Shown piece by piece: positions 23,367-31,831 of a DNA stretch of 64,000 nucleotides. The notes under the pieces are model-generated. The model was not told the origin of the DNA and did not search any database. It saw only the letters and a program-made list of their open reading frames with translations. Within the stretch, counting starts at the first letter, position 1; the number at the start of each line of letters is the position of its first letter. The DNA comes from CAJINA01 sp964636125 (GTDB taxonomy: Bacteria > Desulfobacterota > Desulfobacteria > Desulfobacterales > CAJINA01): the NCBI GenBank assembly GCA_964636125.1, contig CAZWPX010000005.1:62001-126000 (forward strand), given 5' to 3'. A program made the translations under genes and the position numbers.

Positions 23367-24029
23367 TCAAACTGGAGGGGGAACGATGAGCCCCGGTTGC
23401 ATAACTGCTTCCAGGCGGGCACGCTGGTCCTCAAATTCTGCAGGATCCCGGGTTCGTTCGAATTTCAGCATATCTCCAAAACGCAGGTGCACCTTTGAAA
23501 ATGGTTTGGGCAGCAGGAATTTATCCCAGCTGTTAAAGAACCACCCTTTTTCTGCAGAGGTGTAAACCGGCACAATGATCGCGCCGGTCAGGTGCGCCAT
23601 GCGGATCACACCCGGCTTGACTTCTCCTGCGGGACCGCGCGGGCCATCCACAACGTGGGCCGCCAGCTTTGATTTCTGGAGGTTGGCAATGACATTGCGC
23701 AGGGCGCTCTTGCCCCCTTTTGAAGATGACCCCCTGACCGTATGCCACCCCGTGCGTTCAGCCACCCCGGCGATCAGGGCGCCGTCGTTGCTGCGACTGA
23801 TCATGATACTGGGTTTGAGGTCCCGGTAGCTCTGGAAATGGCGGATCGCCGCAAAAAACTGCTGGTGCCAGGCACACAGCAGGATTGAACCGCCTTTCTG
23901 GATATGGGCCAGCCACGCCTGTTCGTTTTCTATCTGCAGGCGAAAGGTCCACGTATAGGCCCGGATAAACCGATAGGCAAATCCAATCAAAAGCTCCGAG
24001 TTGAGCAGGCGTTTTTTATTGTATTTCAA
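23367..24029 (-). CDS. DUF374 family acyltransferase-like protein
   Basis: A protein of about 220 residues with the DUF374 pattern: an N-terminal hydrophobic helix, LLCAWHQQFFAAI (His-containing acyltransferase-like block), MISRSNDGALIAGVAERTGW, RGSSSKGGKSALR and VDGPRGPAGEVKPGV. The family is related to lysophospholipid and lipid A acyltransferases, and is probably inner-membrane associated and involved in envelope lipid synthesis. The start is uncertain: TTG at 24029 fits the family alignment, and TTG at 24089 gives a longer form; there is no ATG. It is convergent with the ene-reductase. Confidence 0.8.
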   Translation of the reverse strand: MKYNKKRLLNSELLIGFAYRFIRAYTWTFRLQIENEQAWLAHIQKGGSILLCAWHQQFFAAIRHFQSYRDLKPSIMISRSNDGALIAGVAERTGWHTVRGSSSKGGKSALRNVIANLQKSKLAAHVVDGPRGPAGEVKPGVIRMAHLTGAIIVPVYTSAEKGWFFNSWDKFLLPKPFSKVHLRFGDMLKFERTRDPAEFEDQRARLEAVMQPGLIVPPPV

Positions 24030-24238
24030 GTTTGTGTTTCCATTCCGGGTTAAAAGCCGGTTTATATAGCAATAGAGGCGTGGGTGCAAGCCTCGAATAC
24101 ATTGCGGGACGCTGGAATTTCTCTGCCGGTGGAAAACGCTATTTTAAACTTTTTACCGGATCTGCATATGTGGTACAGTGACGTTACGCGGATTAAAAAC
24201 GGTCCGCAGCAAATCCGGAGCCGCAGATGGAGGGCTGT

Positions 24239-25180
24239 ATGAAAAAACTGACACGCAGGACATTTCTCAAGAAGACGGCCGCCGTCGGCACACTTTCGCT
24301 GCTGGGAGGAAGCACCTGGGAGCATTTTGCGGACGGTTCCGGACGTCTCTATGCGGGTACGCCAGACAAGATTGTAGCTGTCAAGTCCAAAGACTATTTC
24401 AAGAATACCCTGGCCGCAGTTGAGAAAATAGGCGGCATCGGTGCATTTGTCAGCCCGGGCGACACGGTGGGGCTGCTGGTCAATTCGCCATTCAAGAACT
24501 TTGGGGCATCGGTCAACCCGGATATTACGCTGGCTGTTATTAAACTATGTGCGGATGCGGGGGCCCGGGAAATCAGGTACCTGAAAAATCCGTATCGGGG
24601 ATATTGGAAGCGGTCCGGCCTGGCCGCCAAATACCCGGGTGCGTTGAAGCTTGTGAAATATGAAAGCGGAGAGCAGCAGGTGGTAGCGATTCCGGCCGGT
24701 AACTCCCTGAAAGAGGCGAAGGTCAACAGTGACCTTTTGGATTGTGACGTGTTTATCAATCTCTCCATTGCCAAGCACCACACAGGGGTTCACTATTCCG
24801 GGGTTCTTAAAAATATGATGGGTCTATGCCCTTTTACCACCAACAGTTATTTTCATTTTGGCGGCGCCCTGGAATTTGGCTGGTACGGTGATTTGAATCA
24901 CATGGCCCAGTGTATTGCGGATCTCAACCTGGTGCGCAAACCTGATCTGTGCCTCCTGGATGCTACCGCGATTCTCACCGAAAACGGACCTTACGGACCC
25001 GGGAAGATGCTTAAACTTGAAAAGGTCATCGCCGCGACCAATCCGGTGAGCCTGGATGCGTATGGCTGCACCCTGCTCGGGCACAAACCGGCGGATATAC
25101 TCATGGTTTCCAGGGCGGCCGGTCATAACCTGGGAGAAATGGATCTTGAAAAAGTCGAGGTAGCTGAAAATGATTTGTAG
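24239..25180 (+). CDS. DUF362 domain protein with Tat signal
   Basis: A 313-residue protein. The start at ATG 24239 follows GGAGG; an ATG 12 bases upstream is less likely. The N-terminus has a twin-arginine signal (RRTFLKK followed by a hydrophobic stretch), so a folded, perhaps cofactor-bearing protein is exported. The remainder matches DUF362: VGLLVNSPFKN, INLSIAKHHTGVHYSGVLKNMMG, LDATAILTENGPYGPG and a conserved C-terminal DAYGCTLLG. No ferredoxin Cys cluster is seen, unlike some family members. It overlaps the next gene by 11 bases. The family's biochemical role is unknown. Confidence 0.85.
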   Translation: MKKLTRRTFLKKTAAVGTLSLLGGSTWEHFADGSGRLYAGTPDKIVAVKSKDYFKNTLAAVEKIGGIGAFVSPGDTVGLLVNSPFKNFGASVNPDITLAVIKLCADAGAREIRYLKNPYRGYWKRSGLAAKYPGALKLVKYESGEQQVVAIPAGNSLKEAKVNSDLLDCDVFINLSIAKHHTGVHYSGVLKNMMGLCPFTTNSYFHFGGALEFGWYGDLNHMAQCIADLNLVRKPDLCLLDATAILTENGPYGPGKMLKLEKVIAATNPVSLDAYGCTLLGHKPADILMVSRAAGHNLGEMDLEKVEVAENDL

Positions 25181-25694
25181 CCGGGGGTTGCTTGCCAAAA
25201 CAAATACAAGGTGGCTGACGTTCGTCTTTGGCCTGGCGTTAGCGCTTTCCGTTTCAGCCGGGGAAACCATACCGGCCGATAACATGGCCAACCTGTCCTC
25301 CCCGCCGGAAGGTTGGAAAATCTCAGAACCTGCCCGGACGGCCGATGGCCGGCAGTTGTTCACTGTAATTAACGGGGGTGCCGAACTTTATGTCCAGCTT
25401 GGCTTTAAGCAGGCGGTATTTGTCTCCTACCTGAGCAGCGCGGGCATAGACCTAAATATTGAAATCTACGAGATGAATACCCCCCAGGCAGCCCTGGATG
25501 TCTATGGCCGGAAAATCGGCGGCCAGGGGAAAGCAGTGAAAATCGGGGAGGGCGGCCTGCTTGAGGATTACTACTTGAACTTTGTAAAAGGCTCTTACCA
25601 GGTAACCATCTCAGGATATGATTCAGACCGTCAGACGGTAGCTGGTATTCTTATGATTGCCAAAGAAATAGATCGGCGCCTGGGGTCGTCATAG
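25170..25694 (+). CDS. Exported DUF6599-like protein
   Basis: A 174-residue protein with an N-terminal signal sequence (FVFGLALALSVSAG, cleavage near residue 31). The mature part reads like DUF6599: PEGWKISEPA, NGGAELYVQLGF, NIEIYEMNTPQAALDVYGRK. Its start overlaps the end of the Tat/DUF362 gene by 11 bases, so the two are translationally coupled and probably act together outside the cytoplasm. Members often sit beside DUF362 genes in anaerobes (from memory, not checked). The function is unknown. Confidence 0.7.
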   Translation: MICSRGLLAKTNTRWLTFVFGLALALSVSAGETIPADNMANLSSPPEGWKISEPARTADGRQLFTVINGGAELYVQLGFKQAVFVSYLSSAGIDLNIEIYEMNTPQAALDVYGRKIGGQGKAVKIGEGGLLEDYYLNFVKGSYQVTISGYDSDRQTVAGILMIAKEIDRRLGSS

Positions 25695-25697
25695 CCT

Positions 25698-26066
25698 CTA
25701 TTCGGGATCCAGTGATGCAATCGCGTAATGGATTGAGTCAATTGAAAGCGGCTTGGTGATGAAGTGGTCAATGTTGTTTTTCTTTAAAACCGCGTCAATA
25801 TCCTCCGGGTCGTAGGAAGTGATCAGGATGGTTTTCAGTTCGGGCTGAATCTTTTTTGCTTTCTTAAGGAACGTCCCACCGTCCATACCGGGAAGTACAT
25901 AGTCGGAAATTACCACGTGCCAGTTTGGATCTTTCTCAACAATTGCAAAGGCTGATTCGGCGTTGCCCACAGATTGGAAATGGGCTACGTTTTCGCTGAA
26001 ATAGTGCTTCACAGTGAGTCCGGTGACCCGGTCATCATCTACCAGTAGAACACGCAGGTTTTTCAT
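25698..26066 (-). CDS. Single-domain response regulator
   Basis: A 122-residue CheY-like receiver. The acidic pair Asp10-Asp11, phospho-acceptor Asp55 (VISDYVLPGMDG), Thr/Ser switch (ILITSYDP) and Lys in FITKPLS are all present. No output domain follows, so it acts by protein contact or as a phosphorelay intermediate. It ends 4 bases from the convergent DUF6599-like gene and stands alone; no histidine kinase is adjacent. Confidence 0.9.
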   Translation of the reverse strand: MKNLRVLLVDDDRVTGLTVKHYFSENVAHFQSVGNAESAFAIVEKDPNWHVVISDYVLPGMDGGTFLKKAKKIQPELKTILITSYDPEDIDAVLKKNNIDHFITKPLSIDSIHYAIASLDPE

Positions 26067-26289
26067 TGTATTTTTCCTTCGTAACGGTTGCCAGATGCAG
26101 ACACCGGCCCCAGGCGGGTATCAAATGGCTACAGCCCGCTTTATCAAATTGGCCTGCTTGAACGCTTTGAAATGATTTTTTGCGAACGGTTCAGGGGCCG
26201 CCTGGGCAGACGTACAAATATCAGGTGAGGGCCCAAATTGCAAATTATTAAAGGTTGCCTGGCGGCAGGCGGTCGCCTATGTTTTAAAG

Positions 26290-27099
26290 ATGTCATTTGT
26301 AAAATCACCAGATCACAGCCCCGGGGGGGCGGCCCTGGGCCGGGCACTCGGGCTCGAGCAGGGGGCGGTGGTGTCCCTGGTCGGCGCCGGAGGCAAAACC
26401 AGTTTGATGTTCCGGCTGGCCCGGGAGCTTGCCTTGTCAGGGGCCCCCGTTTTGACGACCACAACCACCCGGATCAGTGAACGCGAAGCGGCGCAATATT
26501 CACCGGCGCTTGTGAACGGTCCTGTCAGAAAGGTTCTTGGGAAGGCCAAAGGCCTTATACACAGGCACACGCACATTACGGCCGTCCGTGAAAATCGGGA
26601 CGGCAAACTGGCTGGATATACACCCGCGGAAATCGAACGCTTGTGGCAGTCAGGCATTTTTACCTGGATCATTGTCGAGGCCGATGGCGCCGCCCGCCTG
26701 CCTTTAAAGGTGCCTGCCGCACACGAACCCGTGATCCCTGCCTGCAGCCATTGTGTAGTCGGGCTGGTCGGTTTGACCGCTTTTGCGCAGCCCTTTTCGG
26801 ATCAGTGGGTATTCAGGGCGGATGCCTTCAAAAAGATGACTGGTCTGCGTTCGGGTGACCGGATCGACGCCCGGTCCATCGCGACGTGTCTCTGTCACCC
26901 GGACGGTATTTTCAAGGGAGCACCGCCTGGGGCCCGTCGGGTGGTGTTTTTAAACCAGGCCGACACCCCTGAGCGTGCGGCTGCCGGCCGCAGCGTTATT
27001 GCCGACCTTGCAGAGCAGCCCCTGCAGGCTCTGATTCAGAGTGTGATCCTGGGCCAGCTTCTTTTTGATCCCCCGGTTATTGAAATTTTTGACTTTTAG
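26290..27099 (+). CDS. yqeC: YqeC family selenium cofactor / molybdenum hydroxylase maturation protein
   Basis: A 269-residue P-loop protein. VSLVGAGGKTSLMFRLAREL (about residues 28-47) is the nucleotide-binding loop, followed by TTTTTRIS, a WIIVEADGAARLPLKVPAAHEPVIP segment and a C-terminal region as in YqeC. Comparative work links yqeC and yqeB to a labile selenium cofactor of molybdenum hydroxylases; the exact reaction is not established. The context fits: XdhC, YqeB and a molybdopterin-binding protein follow on the other strand, and two molybdenum hydroxylases lie downstream. The start at 26290 is poorly supported; later starts are possible. Confidence 0.85.
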   Translation: MSFVKSPDHSPGGAALGRALGLEQGAVVSLVGAGGKTSLMFRLARELALSGAPVLTTTTTRISEREAAQYSPALVNGPVRKVLGKAKGLIHRHTHITAVRENRDGKLAGYTPAEIERLWQSGIFTWIIVEADGAARLPLKVPAAHEPVIPACSHCVVGLVGLTAFAQPFSDQWVFRADAFKKMTGLRSGDRIDARSIATCLCHPDGIFKGAPPGARRVVFLNQADTPERAAAGRSVIADLAEQPLQALIQSVILGQLLFDPPVIEIFDF

Positions 27100-27139
27100 A
27101 AGCCATCTAAAAAATCGGATTTTGGTTCAAGATCACGGC

Positions 27140-27201
27140 GGGCGCGAGTTTCAAACCGGAGGAATACGTACCGGTATTTCGAGGATTTGAAACGAACGCC
27201 C
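27140..27201. repeat. Palindromic intergenic element
   Basis: GGGCGCGAGTTTCAAA (27140-27155) pairs imperfectly with TTTGAAACGAACGCCC (27186-27201), and an inner pair GGAATACG/CGGTATTTC lies between. It separates convergent yqeC and xdhC. It could form a cruciform or a bidirectional terminator and resembles dispersed elements of related genomes. Confidence 0.55.
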
Positions 27202-27216
27202 AACAAAGAGATTGGA

Positions 27217-28275
27217 TCAGAAGGCATTTTTGAGTTGGCTTCTAACCTGGATCAGTTCCGCCACGATACTTACGGCAATCTGTTCCGGGGTCTGGGCACC
27301 AATGGGCAGCCCGATGGGGGAATACACCTGGTCTAAGCGTGCCTGGGAAACACCTTCCCTCAGCAGGGTATCGTAGATGACCTTCCGCTTTTTACGGCTG
27401 CCGATCATGCCGATGTAGCCGGCGTCTGATTGCAGGGCTTCCCGGAGGACTTGAAGATCGAAGGCGTGTCCACGCGTGACAATGACTATGTAGGCTGCAG
27501 GTGTAATCTTGATATGTGTGAATGCCTCCGAAAAGGGGGTCTCCAGGACTTTTTCGATGGACGGAAAACGTTGCGGGTTGGCAAATTCTTCCCGGTCGTC
27601 TAGAACCCAGACCCCAAAGCCGGCCGATTGCGCCAGGGGTGCCAGAAAAGTGGAGATGTGCCCGGCACCGAAAATGTAAAGCCGGCTATCCGGCACGATG
27701 GGTTCCGCGTATATCATCGGCCGGGTAAAATCGTCCTCAAAGATTTGCGGGCTTTTCAGTTCCAGAAAGCGCCGGGGCATACCGGGTAGGGCCGCCCATT
27801 CGGCGATGCTGCCTGGTACGGTGCCATCGGTCTTGATAAAAAGCCGTCCGGTCGGGTCATCGGCCGGCGTGCCTTCGGAAATGCGGGTTAGCAGGACACC
27901 GGTTGCGTGGTTATTGAGGGTTGCCGTTATTTCCCGAAAAAGGCCGACGGCTTTTTCCTGCCCGGAGAATATCGGTTCCAGGTAGACATCCGCGCTGCCG
28001 CCGCAAAGCATATCCGTTCGGGCACTATCCTTGCCGGTAAGCCTGAATTTTAAAAGGGCGCTTTTCCCGGTACGGATAACCTCGCCGGCTTTGGCCATGA
28101 CGTCGAACTCCAGCTTACCTCCGCCAACTGTCCCGATCAGGGTGCCGTCTTCCAGCACCAGGCAGTGGGTGCCGGCCTGCCGCGGCGTAGACCCTTTCCG
28201 GCGAATGATCGTGGCCAGGACAAAACTGCGATTTTCCTCAAGGAGACGCCCGATTTCAAGAAAGATGTTTTGCAT
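27217..28275 (-). CDS. xdhC: XdhC/CoxI family molybdenum hydroxylase maturation factor
   Basis: A 352-residue protein. The N-terminal XdhC_CoxI domain has VLATIIRRKGSTPRQAG and a VGGGKLEFDV segment; a Cys in DMLCGGSADVYLEP fits the family. The C-terminal Rossmann domain (about 200-340) has IFGAGHISTFLAPLAQ and VLDDREEFANP. XdhC binds molybdenum cofactor, promotes its sulfuration and inserts it into xanthine-dehydrogenase-type enzymes. It lies directly downstream of the YqeB-MeaB fusion (20 bases), in the maturation block for the hydroxylases at 34.8-38.5 and 51.7-55.5 kb. Confidence 0.92.
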   Translation of the reverse strand: MQNIFLEIGRLLEENRSFVLATIIRRKGSTPRQAGTHCLVLEDGTLIGTVGGGKLEFDVMAKAGEVIRTGKSALLKFRLTGKDSARTDMLCGGSADVYLEPIFSGQEKAVGLFREITATLNNHATGVLLTRISEGTPADDPTGRLFIKTDGTVPGSIAEWAALPGMPRRFLELKSPQIFEDDFTRPMIYAEPIVPDSRLYIFGAGHISTFLAPLAQSAGFGVWVLDDREEFANPQRFPSIEKVLETPFSEAFTHIKITPAAYIVIVTRGHAFDLQVLREALQSDAGYIGMIGSRKKRKVIYDTLLREGVSQARLDQVYSPIGLPIGAQTPEQIAVSIVAELIQVRSQLKNAF

Positions 28276-28295
28276 AAGTGTTAAAAATTCCTTTT

Positions 28296-29924
28296 TTATC
28301 CTTTCGACCGTAAATACTTCAGGTGCCTGTTGATATCTGCGTAAATCTCGTCAAAGCCGATTCCGGCACACGAATCTGTCAGCCAAACCCGTCGTTTCCA
28401 GTTATCCTGCCGGGTACGCATACCCAGGACCAGCTGCAGGTCTGCCTGCATTTGTTTCGCACCCGGAAGATCTGCTTTATTAACGACAAAGATATCACCG
28501 ATCTCCATTAAGCCCGCCTTCATGCACTGGATAACATCCCCGGCGCCGGGCATGGTCAGGGTGATGACGGTATCGGCTGCAGGCACAATGTCAAACCCGG
28601 TCTGTCCGACACCGACGGTTTCAAAAAGGATGATCTCTTTGCCCGCCGCATCCAGGATGTCGGCCACTGCGGCGGCCTGACGGGCCAGGCCGCCGGAACT
28701 TCCCCGGGAGGCCATACTGCGGATGAAAACAGCAGGGTCCCTGACCACTGCATGCATGCGCAGACGATCGCCCAGAAGCGCCCCTCCGCTGACCGGACTG
28801 CTGGGGTCTACCGCGATGACCCCGATTGATTTCCCGGCCGACCGAAACAGACCGATCAGTCGGCTGGTAAATGTACTCTTGCCCACACCGGGCGGGCCGG
28901 TGATGCCTATCCTGTGGGCCTTGCCAGTGTGCACGCGCAAGGTTTCAACCAGGGGAATGGCCAGGTCGGTCCGGTTTTCGACGTTACGGATCGCACTGGA
29001 AACAGCTCCCGGCCGATTGTTTACGACCCTGTCCGCCAGGGTTATCGCGGCGGACGACTGTTCCCGGCTGAATGATTGGCTAAGGGTGGAGGTGCCATCC
29101 GCTTCCGGATCATAAGGTGCCAGAAACTTTCTCAGCACCGCCTCCAGAGCCGATCCGGAAACCGCGCGGGCCTTGTCCGAGATGGTGTCGCAGTAAGCGG
29201 CGTCTCCCCGGGGATCGATGTCACCGAGCTTCATCTTGTGCGGTACGTCAATTCCGGATCTTACCAGCCCCCGGATAACGCCGCCGATCTCGGCCCGAAC
29301 ATCCCCGTTGTCGACGGTCCCGATGAGTTCGCCGCTCTTGACCGGTTGGCCGATATCCATTCGAGTCTGGAACTTTCCGGTGCAGGGCGCCCGCAAAACG
29401 CGCTCGCTGGTAAAACCGGCGATATTTCCAGGTATACCGGTATTGGGCTGGGCCCGGCCGTGGGTAATGATGCGTCCCAGGTGATGTCCCCGATTGGTTT
29501 CGATGACGGTGTGCACATCATGCCCCGCTTCAAATCCCGGGCCCAGGCCGATGACCAGCGGGGCCTGGGCCAGGCGGGTACCGAGGTTCTGTTTGGCTAA
29601 AACAGCGTCTATGACCACGTCGGGCTGCATGGCGGCGAGGGTTTCTCCGTCCGGGTCCACCAGCACCGCGATGTGACCTTTTTCCCAGGCTTTGGTCACG
29701 TCGGTCGCGTCGGCGGTTTTCACAGCGGTAACCGCTTCGATGATTTGACAGTCAGTGTAAACCGTTTCGGAGAAGGCGACCAGGCGGCGAACGGCCAGCG
29801 GGCGCGGGACCTCGAGCATAAAGATTCGCCGGATGTTGGCCCGGTAGAGCCGCCAGGCAACGGCGCTGGCCATTTCACCGGCGCCTTTTATACAGATGGT
29901 TAGTTGGGAAATGGATTTATTCAT
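28296..29924 (-). CDS. Fusion of YqeB (selenium-dependent molybdenum hydroxylase maturation) and MeaB/ArgK G-protein
   Basis: A 542-residue two-part protein. Residues 1-270 match YqeB/EF2563: CIKGAGEMASAVAWRL, DCQIIEAVTAV, IGLGPGFEAGHDVHTVIETN, ITHGRAQPNTGIP, APCTGKF. Residues about 285-542 match MeaB/ArgK, the GTPase chaperone that loads and repairs B12 in methylmalonyl-CoA mutase: Walker A GPPGVGKST (343-351), AVDPSSPVSGGALLGDR, FETVGVGQ (435-441), NKAD (482-485). The MeaB half ends soon after the guanine-specificity region, so the usual C-terminal dimerisation segment seems shortened. No separate meaB is in the window, while a B12 mutase lies at 44-46 kb. The reading frame is continuous across the join. 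The fusion links two cofactor-loading systems used in the same locus. Confidence 0.88.
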   Translation of the reverse strand: MNKSISQLTICIKGAGEMASAVAWRLYRANIRRIFMLEVPRPLAVRRLVAFSETVYTDCQIIEAVTAVKTADATDVTKAWEKGHIAVLVDPDGETLAAMQPDVVIDAVLAKQNLGTRLAQAPLVIGLGPGFEAGHDVHTVIETNRGHHLGRIITHGRAQPNTGIPGNIAGFTSERVLRAPCTGKFQTRMDIGQPVKSGELIGTVDNGDVRAEIGGVIRGLVRSGIDVPHKMKLGDIDPRGDAAYCDTISDKARAVSGSALEAVLRKFLAPYDPEADGTSTLSQSFSREQSSAAITLADRVVNNRPGAVSSAIRNVENRTDLAIPLVETLRVHTGKAHRIGITGPPGVGKSTFTSRLIGLFRSAGKSIGVIAVDPSSPVSGGALLGDRLRMHAVVRDPAVFIRSMASRGSSGGLARQAAAVADILDAAGKEIILFETVGVGQTGFDIVPAADTVITLTMPGAGDVIQCMKAGLMEIGDIFVVNKADLPGAKQMQADLQLVLGMRTRQDNWKRRVWLTDSCAGIGFDEIYADINRHLKYLRSKG

Positions 29925-30011
29925 GGCAATGCTATCAGGGTGAATTCAATGTTACTTCACTCCCGGTGAAGGTGAAACAAACAATTGGTAAAAACAGATG
30001 CCGGCATTCCC

Positions 30012-31031
30012 TTACTTTCCAAAAGGGCACACCGGGTACCGGCATCGCTCACAATTAAGGCAGAGGCCGCCGTGTCCCATGGCAACAATGTCTGCCCGGG
30101 TAATCGCCTCACCGGCCAGGACCCGGGGCAGGAGCAGGTTGAAGACCGTTACCCGGTGATAGTACACGCAGGCCGGCAGACCGACTATAGGGACATCATC
30201 ATACAGGGCATACAGGAACATGGCCCCCGGCAGGACTGGAGCGCCATAAGCCACCAGTCGAGCCCCGGTTGCCAGGACACCTTCTCTGGTAACATCATCC
30301 GGGTCGACGGACAACCCCCCCGTGGTAATGATCAGATCACATCCGGCCGCTGCCAGCTGCCGGATGGCCCCGGCAACCGCCTGGGTGTCGTCGGGAACAA
30401 CGAGCTTGTGGGTGACTGTGGAACCGTAGCGGACAATCGTCGGTTCGACGAATTCATCGAAAGCATCATGGATGACGCCCTTGTACACTTCTGTCCCGGT
30501 TACCACCGCGCCCACTTTCCAGGTCTGGAAAGGCAGCACTTTTAAAACCGGCTGCCCGGCACCCGCGACGGCCTCAAGGCGTTCGATATTTTCAGACCGG
30601 GTGGTCAGCGGGATGATGCGGGTGGCCGCCACGGTCTGGCTCTTTGTACAGGGCGTGTTGTTTTTCAGCGTTGAGACGATGATGTCTTCTATACTGTTTA
30701 TATGTAGCAGGGCTGCCGCATCAACTTTCAGCAGGCCGTCCGTCAGGCAGCACATATTGGATTTGCCTTCAACCGGTTCAGTCCACTCGATATGTTCCCC
30801 GCAGATGGCGGCACAAATTTTGACAGCGGCATCATCTTCATGCAGCGTGTCAGGGGATAACTTCAGGACATACAGGTGGTTTTTGCCGATTTTTTTAAGT
30901 TCGGCAACATCATCGGCCTGGACGATATGCCCTTTTTTATAGGCGACGCCTTTAAATTCTCCGGGAACGATGCGGGTAACGTCATGGGCCAGCACTGTTC
31001 CCACTGCATTTTCTACCTTTATTTTTTTCAT
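30012..31031 (-). CDS. Molybdopterin-binding protein of the selenium-dependent hydroxylase cluster (MoeA/MogA-like)
   Basis: A 339-residue protein with a MoCF_biosynth/MogA-like domain in the C-terminal half: GAVVTGTEVYKG, LIITTGGLSVDPDD, YGAPVLPGAMFLYA, VPIVGLPACVYYH. The N-terminal part (GTVLAHDVTRIVPGEFKG ... KKGHIV) is as in MoeA-like proteins. The C-terminal tail GLCLNCERCRYPVCPFGK has four Cys and resembles the tails of proteins found next to yqeB/xdhC. A role in handling or modifying molybdopterin for the hydroxylases is inferred. It is upstream of the YqeB-MeaB gene (87 bases) on the same strand. Confidence 0.85.
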   Translation of the reverse strand: MKKIKVENAVGTVLAHDVTRIVPGEFKGVAYKKGHIVQADDVAELKKIGKNHLYVLKLSPDTLHEDDAAVKICAAICGEHIEWTEPVEGKSNMCCLTDGLLKVDAAALLHINSIEDIIVSTLKNNTPCTKSQTVAATRIIPLTTRSENIERLEAVAGAGQPVLKVLPFQTWKVGAVVTGTEVYKGVIHDAFDEFVEPTIVRYGSTVTHKLVVPDDTQAVAGAIRQLAAAGCDLIITTGGLSVDPDDVTREGVLATGARLVAYGAPVLPGAMFLYALYDDVPIVGLPACVYYHRVTVFNLLLPRVLAGEAITRADIVAMGHGGLCLNCERCRYPVCPFGK

Positions 31032-31162
31032 AAACTTTATGTGCGTTTCACCCGTTTCAAATTTTAGATGGCCTCTATCCGGTTCCCTGTGCTAAACTGC
31101 CTTGCGGGTCAGAGGTCGTCAGGCGCTGCGGCCGCCCAAATGCCAGCAGGGATTAAATCAAT

Positions 31163-31831
31163 ATGACCACATCAGGCTCCATCACGGGGATTATCCTGGC
31201 GGCCGGCATGTCCACCAGGCTCGGCCGGCCCAAACAGCTTTTGAAAGTCGGCGGTGAGTTCATCATCAACCGTGTGGTTGATGCCGCTTTGAATTCAGGC
31301 CTTGAAAAAATCATCGTGGTCCTGGGTCATCGCCACCGGGAAATCCAGGTGGCAATGGGTGCTCGGTTGACGGTACCCCGATTAAAGGTGGTGATCAATC
31401 GGGACTACCGCCGGGGGCAAAGCCACTCTTTACGTTGCGGTGTGCAGGCAATCCGGTCAGACTGTGCGGCCTGCATGTTTATGGTGGCGGACCAGCCCCT
31501 TCTGGACGCCGGAACCATCGACCTGCTGATCGAACGCTTCCGGTTGTCTGCCAGTGAGATCTGCGTGCCGCTTTGCCGGGGGAAACGGCAAAGTCCCACC
31601 CTGTTCAGCAGTCGTTATTACGATCGTCTGCTGGCCATCACCGGCGATATCGGCGCCAGGGGCATCATAGCGGCAGAACCGGAAAGTGTCCTGCTGGTGG
31701 AGATCGACCGGCAGGATGTCTTCAGGGATATTGACACCCCGGCGGATCTGGCCCGGATGGAAACCCTATTTCAAAAGTCCCGGCAGGTAAGTCACCAGGC
31801 CCGGGAAGATCATCAGGATGATCACGCATAA
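31163..31831 (+). CDS. MocA-like molybdenum cofactor nucleotidyltransferase
   Basis: A 222-residue nucleotidyltransferase of the MobA/MocA type. GIILAAGMSTRLGRPKQLL (8-26) is the nucleotide-binding signature, followed by a metal-binding ADQPLLD, RRGQSHSLRCGVQ and DIDTPADLARM. MocA makes molybdopterin cytosine dinucleotide, the cofactor form of most bacterial xanthine-oxidase-family enzymes. It overlaps the end of the convergent TRAP permease gene by 66 bases; its last 20 residues are antisense to that gene, so the C-terminus has probably been extended by loss of an earlier stop. It is divergent from the molybdopterin-binding protein gene. Confidence 0.9.
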   Translation: MTTSGSITGIILAAGMSTRLGRPKQLLKVGGEFIINRVVDAALNSGLEKIIVVLGHRHREIQVAMGARLTVPRLKVVINRDYRRGQSHSLRCGVQAIRSDCAACMFMVADQPLLDAGTIDLLIERFRLSASEICVPLCRGKRQSPTLFSSRYYDRLLAITGDIGARGIIAAEPESVLLVEIDRQDVFRDIDTPADLARMETLFQKSRQVSHQAREDHQDDHA

